A stretch of 64,000 nucleotides of DNA from Prosapia bicincta. Its lineage: Eukaryota; Arthropoda; Insecta; Hemiptera; Cercopidae. The stretch's first letter is position 1, and the number at the start of each line of letters is the position of its first letter. Shown here in pieces: positions 56,201 through 63,885 of this stretch. The translations under genes were made by a program, and so were the position numbers. The stretch lies in contig JBAIZL010000007.1 of assembly GCA_036971475.1 (NCBI GenBank), positions 27,527,947-27,591,946 of the forward strand, in the 5' to 3' direction. The notes under the pieces were generated by a model that was given only the letters and a program-made list of their open reading frames with translations, ran no database searches and was not told the origin of the DNA.

Positions 56201-57864
56201 TACCTTAGCCCTGTTCTACCTTCCCTAACAAGACAGGGTGTACTTTATATAGCTCTACCTTAGCCCTGTTCTAACCTGCCTAACAATACAGGTAGTTCTT
56301 TATATAGCTCTACCTTAGCCCTGTTCTAACCTGCCTAACAAGACAGGAGGTACTCTATATAGCTCTACCTTAGCCCTGTTCTAACCTGCCTAACAAGACA
56401 GGTGGTACTCTATATAACTCTACCTTAGCCGTGTTCTAACATGACAGGTGGTACTTTATATAGCTCTACCTTAGCCCTGTTCTAACCTGCCTAACAAGAC
56501 AGGTGGTACTCTATATAGCTCTACCTTAGCCCTGTTCTATCCTGCCTAACAATACAGGTAGTTCTTTATATAGCTCTACCTTAGCCCTGTTTTAACCTGC
56601 CTAACAAGTCAGGTGGTACTCTATATAGCTCTACCTTAGCCCTGTTCTAACCTGCCTAACAAGACAGGTGGTACTCTATATAGCTCTACCTTAGCCCTGT
56701 TCTAACCTGCCTAACAATACAGGTAGTTCTTTATATAGCTCTACCTTAGCCCTGTTCTAACCTGCCTAACAAGACAGGTGGTACTCTATATAGCTCTACC
56801 TTAGCCCTGTTCTAACCTGCCTAACAAGACAGGTGGTACTCTATATAGCTCTACCTTAGACGTATTCTAACCTGCCTAATAATACAGGTAGTTCTTTATA
56901 TAGCTCTACCTTAGCCCTGTTCTAACCTGCCTAACAAGACAGGTGGTACTCTATATAGCTCTACCTTAGCCCTGTTCTAACCTGCCTAACAAGACAGGTG
57001 GTACTCTATATAGCTCTACCTTAGCCGTGTTCTAACATGACAGGTGGTACTTTATATAGCTCTACCTTAGCCCTGTTCTAACCTGCCTAACAAGACAGGT
57101 GGTACTCTATATAGCTCTACCTTAGCCCTGTTCTAACCTGCCTAACAAGACAGGTGGTACTCTATATAGCTCTACCTTAGCCGTATTCTAACATGACAGG
57201 TGGTACTTTATATAGCTCTACCTTAGCCCTGTTCTAACCTGCCTAACAAGACAGGTGGTACTCTATATAGCTCTACCTTAGCCCTGTTCTAACCTGCCTA
57301 ACAAGACATGTGGTACTCTATATAGCTCTACCTTAGCCCTGTTCTAACCTGCCTAACAAGACAGGTGGTACTCTATATAGCTCTACCTTAGCCGTATTCT
57401 AACCTGCCTAACAAGACAGGTGGTACTTTATATAGCTCTACCTTAGCCCTGTTCTAACCTGCCTAACATGACAGGTGTTACTTTACATAGCTCTACCTTA
57501 GCCCTGTTCTAACCTGCCTAACAAGACAGGTGGTACTCTATATAGCTCTACCTTAGCCGTATTCTAACCTGCCTAACAAGACAGGTGGTACTCTATATAG
57601 CTCTACCTTAACCCTGTTCTAACCTGCCTAACAATACAGGTAGTTCATTATATAGCTCTACCTTAGCCCTGTTCTAACCTGCCTAACAAGACAGGTGGTA
57701 ATTTATATAGCTCTACCTTAGCCCTGTTCTAACCTGCCTAACAAGACAGGTGGTACTTTATATAGCTCTACCTTAGCCGTATTCTAACCTGCCTAACAAG
57801 ACAGGTGGTACTCTATATAGCTCTACCTTAGCCGTGTTCTAACATGACAGGTGGTACTTTATAT
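44220..57864. repeat. Zone with twelve 46-bp deletion monomers
   Basis: Twelve monomers lack 9 bp and read TTCTAACATGACAGG. They start at 44220, 44541, 45137, 45293, 45504, 50391, 50547, 56095, 56416, 57012, 57168 and 57819, and each measures 46 bp to the next AGCT-type start. They are absent elsewhere in the array. The neighbouring monomers often have ACTCTATAT in place of ACTTTATAT. Full-length monomers with CCTAACATGACAGG at about 45687, 50731, 57461 and 58001 look like the parent, since removing 9 bp between the two TAAC copies of such a monomer gives the short form. Confidence 0.92.
44807..55103. repeat. 5.0-5.25 kb tandem duplication inside the array
   Basis: Copy 1 is about 44807-50060 and copy 2 about 50061-55103. 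The offset is 5,254 bp at the left (TTAGACGTAT at 44981 and 50235) and 5,043 bp after about 45.6 kb (ACTTTTTATA at 46201 and 51244; CCTTTAGCCG at 48857 and 53900). The 211-bp change equals three 55-bp monomers plus one 46-bp monomer missing from copy 2. The copies differ by few substitutions, for example TTCCTTATA near 47841 against TTCTTTATA, and AACAGGACAG near 47451 against AACAAGACAG. Sequence after 55103 resumes the order that follows about 43225. Confidence 0.88.
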
Positions 57865-58304
57865 AGCTCTACCTTAGCCCTGTTCTAACCTGCCTAACAA
57901 GACAGGTGGTACTTTATATAGCTCTACCTTAGCCGTTTTCTAACCTGCCTAACAAGACAGGTGGTACTTTATATAGCTCTACCTTAGCCCTGTTCTAACC
58001 TGCCTAACATGACAGGTGGTACTTTATATAGCTCTACCTTAGCCCTGTTCTAACCTGCCTAACAAGACAGGTGGTACTCTATATAGCTCTACCTTAGCCG
58101 TATTCTAACCTGCCTAACAAGACAGGTGGTACTCTATATAGCTCTACCTTAACCCTGTTCTAACCTGCCTAACAATACAGGTAGTTCTTTATATAGCTCT
58201 ACCTTAGCCCTGTTCTAACCTGCCTAACAAGACAGGTGGTACTTTATATAGCTCTACCTTAGCCCTGTTCTAACCTGCCTAACAAGACAGGTGGTACTTT
58301 ATAT

Positions 58305-58799
58305 AGCTCTACCTTAGCCGTATTCTAACCGTCCTAACAATACAGGTAGTTCTTTATATAGCTCTACCTTAGCCCTGTTCTAACCTGCCTAACAAGACAG
58401 GTGGTACTTTATATAGCTCTACCTTAGCCCTGTTCTAACCTGCCTAACAAGACAGGTGGTACTTTATATAGCTCTACCTTAGCCGTATTCTAACCTGCCT
58501 AACAATACAGGTAGTTCTTTATATAGCTCTACCTTAGCCCTGTTCTAACCTGCCTAACAAGACAGATGGTACTTTATATAGCTCTACCTTAGCCCTGTTC
58601 TAACCTGCCTAACAAGACAGGTGGTACTTTATATAGCTCTACCTTAGCCGTATTCTAACCTGCCTAACAATACAGGTAGTTCTTTATATAGCTCTACCTT
58701 AGCCCTGTTCTAACCTGCCTAACAAGACAGGTGGTACTTTATATAGCTCTACCTTAGCCCTGTTCTAACCTGCCTAACAATACAGGTAGTTCTTTATAT
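58305..58799. repeat. 165-bp trimer higher-order repeat near the array edge
   Basis: A CCGTATTC monomer with CAATACAGGTAGTTC is followed by two CCCTGTTC monomers with GGTGGTAC. The set starts at 58305, 58470 and 58635; in the third set the last monomer is changed to CAATACAGGTAGTTC. From 58800 to 59129 the same monomer kinds continue without a fixed period. Monomers here are close to the consensus rather than decayed. Confidence 0.8.
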
Positions 58800-59129
58800 A
58801 GCTCTACCTTAGCCCTGTTCTAACCTGCCTAACAAGACAGGTGGTACTTTATATAGCTCTACCTTAGCCCTGTTCTAACCTGCCTAACAAGACAGGTAGT
58901 TCTTTATATAGCTCTACCTTAGCCCTGTTCTAACCTGCCTAACAAGACAGGTGGTACTTTATATAGCTCTACCTTAGCCCTGTTCTAACCTGCCTAACAA
59001 GACAGGTGGTACTTTATATAGCTCTACCTTAGCCCTGTTCTAACCTGCCTAACAAGACAGGTGGTACTCTATATAGCTCTACCTTAGCCGTATTCTAACC
59101 TGCCTAACAATACAGGTAGTACTTTATAT

Positions 59130-59152
59130 CATTTTACCCTAATTCTAACACG
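59130..59152. repeat. Decayed last fragment of the 55-bp satellite
   Basis: Directly after the last intact monomer, TTTTACCCTAATTCTAACA resembles the monomer stretch CTCTACCTTAGCCCTGTTCT plus AACC with several changes and a deletion. Resemblance then stops, so the array ends abruptly, within about 25 bp. Confidence 0.5.
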
Positions 59153-59220
59153 ATAATACGAGACCAGCTAATAAGTAGGCAACAGTAATCATGAAGAGAC
59201 AGTATAAAGGAATGAAGGTA

Positions 59221-59440
59221 TAAAGGCGAAAGGTCGGTAAATAACGATTCCATTGGTGTACAAGTAGGCATTTGCGCTTAAATGCAAGTGTATGGACGCG
59301 TGTGTGCGTTCGTCATTTCGATAGAGCAAGAATCTGGTTTCAGATTTGATTAGCGCGGAAGTATTTTTGGGTCTGCGACCGTGTTTGCGATGGCTGCTAA
59401 ATGGATTGGTGTGACTTGCTAATGTGTTGGTCCCGCTTAA
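59221..59440. other. CpG-rich patch beside the satellite edge
   Basis: Fifteen CpG dinucleotides in 220 bp, including GACGCGTG and GCGCGG, at roughly 45% GC. The AT-rich DNA further right has few CpGs. It could be a piece of a mobile element or an old promoter, but no motif shows which. Confidence 0.4.
59331..59346. other. Perfect small hairpin, 6-bp arms
   Basis: AATCTG, loop GTTT, CAGATT. The arms are perfect. No run of T follows that would suggest a terminator, and no function is implied. Confidence 0.5.
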
Positions 59441-59473
59441 CTAAGTTACCCAATCCCCATTTGTTTACCCCTA

Positions 59474-59489
59474 CAATGTTTGAACATTG
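59474..59489. other. Near-palindrome CAATGTT-TG-AACATTG
   Basis: Perfect 7-bp arms separated by 2 bases. It could be a dimeric protein-binding site or chance; nothing nearby supports a role. Confidence 0.45.
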
Positions 59490-60125
59490 GACCTGCTTTG
59501 ATGAATTTGCTCAACTCAAATTTACTATCAATTTTTACTCGGAGATTTCTATTCTTATAGTTCAATAACATACAAGGCAAACGCGTTCTTTAATCATTTT
59601 TAATATTTAGTGCATCAAATTACAATGGCATTAGCTTGTTACACTTTGGTAGGCTAACTACAGGTTGTGTCTCCGAGGAGGTGGGAGGTCATGTGGCAGA
59701 AGTTCCCGAATTTTTTATATGAAACAAAATTTTTTCTATTAGTATTACTAGTTTTTTCTAGTTTTATTCTGCACTAGCTCTTTACATACATATATGAACA
59801 ATAAAAAATTATTTACTTTAATATAATTACAATATTGTTTTTCAAATAATAATAATTTCGACTTGATAATAATGTGAACAGTAAAAATTCTATCTTGGAT
59901 AATAATACCTTGTAAGGCATTAAAAGCCATGGAAGGTAAATGCTATTTCTACTATTTTGAGAACATGAAGGGTGAGGTCTATAGCTAATTTACTTCAGCC
60001 CCTATAATTATTGCCGTACCGGGTAATGTGTACATAATTAGTTACTTATCAGGAATCAATATTTAAATTATCATCATTAGTTTTATGATCACTTGGATCC
60101 GTTTTTCTATTTACACCATTACGAT

Positions 60126-62725
60126 TAACTGGAGTAATCCTAGCTATCTCATCATCAGGTATTATTTGGCATGACATTTACTGGAACAATCCTAGCTAAC
60201 TCATCAACAGATATTATTTTACACAACAGTTACTGGAGTAATCCTAGCTAACTCATCAACAGATAATGTTTTACATGACACTTACTGGAGTAATCCTAGC
60301 TAACTCATCAACAGATATTATTATACATCTCATTTACTGGAGTAATCCTAGCTAGCTCATCATCAGGTATTATTTGGCATGACATTTACTGGAGTAATCC
60401 TAGCTAACTCATCAACAGATATTATTTTACACGACACTTACTGGAGTAATCCTAGCTAACTCATCAACAGATATTATTATACATCTCATTTACTGGAGTA
60501 ATCCTAGCTAGCTCATCATCAGGTATTATTTGGCATGACATTTACTGGAACAATCCTAGCTAACTCGTCAACAGATATTATTTTACACGACACTTACTGG
60601 AGTAATCCTAGCTAACTCATCAACAGATAATGTTTTACATGACACTTACTGGAGTAATCCTAACTAACTCATCAACAGATATTATTTTACACGACACTTA
60701 CTGGAGTAATCCTAGCTAACTCATCAACAGATATTATTATACATCTCATTTACTGGAGTAATCCTAGCTAGCTCATCATCAGGTATTATTTGGCATGACA
60801 TTTACTGGAGTAATCCTAGCTAACTCATCAACAGATATTATTATACACGACACTTACTGGAGTAATCCTAGCTAACTCATCAACAGATATTATTTTACAC
60901 GACACTTACTGGAGTAATCCTAGCTAACTCATCAACAGATATTATTATACATCTCATTTACTGGAGTAATCCTAGCTAGCTCATCATCAGGTATTATTTG
61001 GCATGACATTTACTGGAGTAATCCTAGCTAACTCATCAACAGATATTATTTTACAAGACACTTACTGGAGTAATCCTAGCTAACTCATCAACAGATATTA
61101 TTTTACACAACACTTACTGGAGTAATCCTAGCTAGCTCATCAACAGATATTATTATACATCTCATTTACTGGAGTAATCCTAGCTAGCTCATCATCAGGT
61201 ATTATTTGGCATGACATTTACTGGAGTAATCCTAGCTAACTCATCAACAGATATTATTTTACACGACACTTACTGGAGTAATCCTAGCTAACTCATCAAC
61301 AGATATTATTTTACACGACACTTACTGGAGTAATCCTAGCTAACTCATCAACAGATATTATTATACATCTCATTTACTGGAGTAATCCTAGCTAGCTCAT
61401 CATCAGGTATTATTTGGCATGACATTTACTGGAGTAATCCTAGCTAACTCATCAACAGATATTATTTTACACGACACTTACTGGAGTAATCCTAGCTAAC
61501 TCATCAACAGATATTATTATACATCTCATTTACTGGAGTAATCCTAGCTAGCTCATCATCAGGTATTATTTGGCATGACATTTACTGGAGTAATCCTAGC
61601 TAACTCATCAACAGATATTATTTTACACGACACTTACTGGAGTAATCCTAGCTAACTCATCAACAGATATTATTATACACGACACTTACTGGAGTAATCC
61701 TAGCTAACTCATCAACAGATATTATTTTACACGACACTTACTGGAGTAATCCTAGCTAACTCATCAACAGATATTATTATACATCTCATTTACTGGAGTA
61801 ATCCTAGCTAGCTCATCATCAGGTATTATTTGGCATGACATTTACTGGAGTAATCCTAGCTAACTCATCAACAGATATTATTTTACAAGACACTTACTGG
61901 AGTAATCCTAGCTAACTCATCAACAGATATTATTTTACACAACACTTACTGGAGTAATCCTAGCTAACTCATCAACAGATATTATTATACATCTCATTTA
62001 CTGGAGTAATCCTAGCTAGCTCATCATCAGGTATTATTTGGCATGACATTTACTGGAGTAATCCTAGGTAACTCATCAACAGATATTATTTTACACGACA
62101 CTTACTGGAGTAATCCTAGCTAACTCATCAACAGATATTATTATACATCTCATTTACTGGAGTAATCCTAGCTAGCTCATCATCAGGTATTATTTGGCAT
62201 GACATTTACTGGAGTAATCCTTGCTAACTCATCAACAGATATTATTTTACACGACACTTACTGGAGTAATCCTAGCTAACTCATCAACAGATATTATTTT
62301 ACAAGACACTTACTGGAGTAATCCTAGCTAACTCATCAACAGATATTATTATACATCTCATTTACTGGAGTAATCCTAGCTAGCTCATCATCAGGTATTA
62401 TTTGGCATGACATTTACTGGAGTAATCCTAGCTAACTCATCAACAGATATTATTTTACACGACACTTACTGGAGTAATCCTAGCTAACTCATCAACAGAT
62501 ATTATTTTACACGACACTTACTGGAGTAATCCTAGCTAACTCATCAACAGATATTATTATACATCTCATTTACTGGAGTAATCCTAGCTAGCTCATCATC
62601 AGGTATTATTTGGCATGACATTTACTGGAGTAATCCTAGCTAACTCATCAACAGATATTATTTTACACGACACTTACTGGAGTAATCCTAGCTAACTCAT
62701 CAACAGATAATGTTTTACATGACAC
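60126..62725. repeat. 52-bp satellite, 50 monomers in an A-B(1-3)-C order
   Basis: Exactly fifty 52-bp monomers, each beginning TTACTGGAGTAATCCTAGCT (the first begins TAACTGG), about 35% GC. The 5' half is nearly constant; the 3' half falls into three classes. A: TCATCATCAGGTATTATTTGG then CATGACAT, nearly always after the GCTAGC form. B: TCATCAACAGATATTATTTT then ACACGACAC (variants AAGACAC, ACAACAC, TTATACACGACAC and the B' form AATGTTTTACATGACAC). C: ATTATACATCTCAT. Every A is followed by one to three B and then C. The thirteen cycles have 4,3,5,4,4,4,3,5,4,3,4,4,3 monomers; the last ends in B' without C. I see no sequence kinship with the 55-bp satellite. 52 is not a multiple of 3 and TAG is frequent, so it is non-coding. 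Confidence 0.97.
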
Positions 62726-63310
62726 TTACTGAGTATCTTACCTGGGCATACTCGGAATATCCTGATCTTTATTTAACGTGAAGCATCCTATTTCCAATTA
62801 GGAGAATCGTTCCATTTATAATATTAATATTTATCTGTCGAGAAAGAATTATTTATAAACGAAAAAAATCGTTTCAAAAAATATAATATCATCAATTGAT
62901 TGACTACAAAAAATCCACCACCTGAACATTCATTATATGAGCTACCAATAGTAATTACTAATATGGCAGACTAGTGCAATAAATTTAAGATTTATGTATA
63001 AGATAATCCTTTGTTAGAAATAGCAACGTTGTCTAATATTTATTTACAAAATGGAGTTTCACTATTGAAAAAACAATTAATTTTTTTCCATGATCATACA
63101 TTAATAGTTTTAATTATAATTACTATAATACTACCATACATAATAATAACCTATATTAATAACAAATTTATAAATCAATATTTCTTGAAGTTCAAATTGT
63201 TAAATAATTTGTACTATTATACATGCTTTAACTTTAATTTTTATTGTTTTACATTCATTAAAATTATTATGTTTAATAGACGAATTAAATTATCCCTTAA
63301 TTACAAAAAT
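62726..63310. other. AT-rich single-copy DNA; no gene supported
   Basis: The first ten bases (TTACTGAGTA) look like a broken start of one more 52-bp monomer, then similarity ends. The rest is strongly AT-rich with A and T runs. It has a small hairpin AAACGA/TCGTTT (62857-62874). An open frame enters from 63011 and runs into the minisatellite, but it begins at a TTG, and its isoleucine- and phenylalanine-rich residues are what AT-rich DNA encodes by chance. Confidence 0.6.
62857..62874. other. Small hairpin AAACGA-A6-TCGTTT
   Basis: Perfect 6-bp arms around six A residues in AT-rich DNA. Such hairpins are common by chance at this composition. Confidence 0.35.
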
Positions 63311-63634
63311 CAATTTGTCACCAATGATATTGATCATATAAGTTATCAATTTGTCACAAATGATATTGATCATATGAGTTATCAATTTGTCACCAATGAT
63401 ATTGATCATATAAGTTATCAATTTGTCACAAATGATATTGATCATATGAGTTATCAATTTGTCACCAATGATATTGATCATATGAGTTATCAATTTGTCA
63501 CCAATGATATTGATCATATGAGTTATCAATTTGTCACCAATGATATTGATCATATGAGTTATCAATTTGTCACCAATGATATTGATCATATGAGTTATCA
63601 ATTTGTCACCAATGATATTGATCATATGTGTCAA
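63311..63634. repeat. 36-bp minisatellite, nine copies
   Basis: Nine contiguous 36-bp units, each CAATTTGTCACCAATGATAT followed by TGATCATATGAGTTAT; the ninth decays after CATATG. GC is about 28%. Copies 1 and 3 carry CATATAAG and copies 2 and 4 carry CACAAATG, so the first four form two 72-bp dimers, while copies 5-8 appear identical. Each unit contains the dyad ATGAT-ATTG-ATCAT and the palindromes TGATCA and CATATG. Since 36 is a multiple of 3, one frame per strand stays open: plus reads QFVTNDIDHMSY repeats and minus reads MINIIGDKLITH repeats. Open frames on both strands are a property of the unit and not evidence of coding. Confidence 0.95.
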
Positions 63635-63731
63635 AACATGAGTTTTATTTTGTGGAATTTGTTGTTCATGAGATTCTAGAAATCCTTAAAGTTGCAATAT
63701 TGTAATATCACAACTTAAACAAACTTATAAT
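63635..63731. other. AT-rich spacer between minisatellite and inverted-repeat element
   Basis: Short AT-rich stretch with no feature I can support. Confidence 0.5.
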
Positions 63732-63885
63732 TAAACTAATTTTACACTACTTAACTAAGTGCATACCAAGTGAATTTTCTACTCAGAGTAGAAGGTTAGC
63801 TTCAAATAAGGAACAATCGTTTTGAAACGCGTCAGCAAGTAAGCAATTACGTATTCACTTAGTTAAGTAGTGTAAAATTAGTTTA
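63732..63885. mobile_element. MITE-like element with 28-bp perfect inverted ends and flanking TA
   Basis: The left end 63734-63761 begins AACTAATTTTACACTAC; the right end 63856-63883 is its exact reverse complement, 28 of 28 bp. Both sides are bordered by TA (63732-63733 and 63884-63885), and past one mismatch four more bases pair inward (63763-63766 with 63851-63854). The core is 150 bp and has no coding capacity. Long perfect terminal inverted repeats, small size and a TA target duplication are the pattern of non-autonomous Tc1/mariner-type MITEs. TA is self-complementary, so the duplication cannot be separated from a longer inverted repeat using one copy. The interior holds a small hairpin (63777-63793). 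The perfect arms suggest a fairly recent insertion. Family assignment is inference. Confidence 0.65.
63777..63793. other. Internal hairpin TTCTACT-CAG-AGTAGAA
   Basis: Perfect 7-bp arms with a 3-base loop inside the MITE-like element, asymmetrically nearer the left arm. A transcript of the element could fold as a long outer stem with this small inner stem. Confidence 0.6.

Larger units (their letters stand above)
1..59129. repeat. 55-bp satellite array, about 1,077 monomers
   Basis: One uninterrupted head-to-tail array. Each monomer begins AGCTCTACCTTAGCC, has a middle CCTAACAAGACAGG and ends CTTTATAT. The period is exactly 55 bp (starts at 1, 56, 111, 166). The last full copy is 59075-59129. 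The length equals 1,077 x 55, less 9 bp for each of twelve 46-bp monomers, plus 2 net bases of small indels, which agrees with the indels I located. GC is about 44%, higher than the flanks. Two common variants are GGTGGTAC (with an RsaI GTAC) and GGTAGTTC. AGCT (AluI) occurs in nearly every copy. Because 55 is 1 modulo 3 and the monomer contains TAG and TAA, all frames close within three copies, so it is non-coding. The left end lies outside the window. A centromeric or other heterochromatic role is inference only. Confidence 0.98.
59153..60125. other. Single-copy DNA between two satellites; no gene seen
   Basis: About 970 bp without tandem structure. The first part, about 59221-59440, is richer in G+C and holds 15 CpG dinucleotides; the rest is AT-rich. 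Small perfect inverted repeats are present: GCATTT/AAATGC (59268-59285), AATCTG/CAGATT (59331-59346) and CAATGTT/AACATTG (59474-59489). The only open frame of note is a 60-codon frame on the minus strand (59748-59930), lysine- and isoleucine-rich as AT-rich DNA would give by chance. I see no tRNA-like B box, no retroelement coding and no recognisable family. Positions 60071-60125 may be a decayed 52-bp monomer (TCATCAT and TATTTACAC), but weakly. Confidence 0.6.

Noticed and set aside
1..59129. Telomere-like CCCTAAC in many 55-bp monomers
   Set aside because: It occurs once per monomer in only some variants, is not tandem, and its flanking bases do not give a full telomere-protein site.
1..59129. 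CENP-B box in the 55-bp satellite
   Set aside because: I see no TTCG-N4-A-N2-CGGG core on either strand, so there is no sequence support for that route to a centromere role.
1..59129. TATATA in each monomer as repeated promoters
   Set aside because: TATATAG is part of the monomer end in nearly all copies; no initiator, downstream gene or transcript supports promoter function.
59438..59448. CTTAACTAAGT shared with the MITE-like arm
   Set aside because: Eleven AT-rich bases without further flanking similarity are plausible by chance and do not show a second element copy.
59748..59930. 60-codon minus-strand open frame
   Set aside because: Short, in AT-rich DNA, with composition expected by chance and no recognisable motif.
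59153..60125. tRNA or tRNA-derived SINE in the single-copy segment
   Set aside because: No GGTTCGA-type B box, cloverleaf or A-rich tail could be found by reading.
60126..62725. CRISPR-like look of constant half plus variable half
   Set aside because: The variable halves are only three recurring classes rather than unique spacers, and the period is one fixed 52-bp unit in a eukaryotic-type context.
60126..62725. Hammerhead ribozyme in the 52-bp satellite, minus strand
   Set aside because: The A monomer gives CTGATGA on the minus strand, but no GAAA box or suitable helix II follows, so the catalytic core is incomplete.
63290..63634. 114-codon minus-strand open frame
   Set aside because: It is almost wholly the reverse strand of the 36-bp minisatellite; the openness follows from the repeat unit.
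63011..63679. 222-codon plus-strand open frame as a gene
   Set aside because: It starts at TTG; the upstream part is low-complexity AT-rich codons, and more than 100 codons are the 36-bp repeat, which is open because its length is divisible by 3. No domain is recognisable.
63731..63734. TTAA at the left edge of the inverted-repeat element as a piggyBac-type target site
   Set aside because: The right edge reads GTTTAGTC with no TTAA, so the duplication expected for that class is missing.
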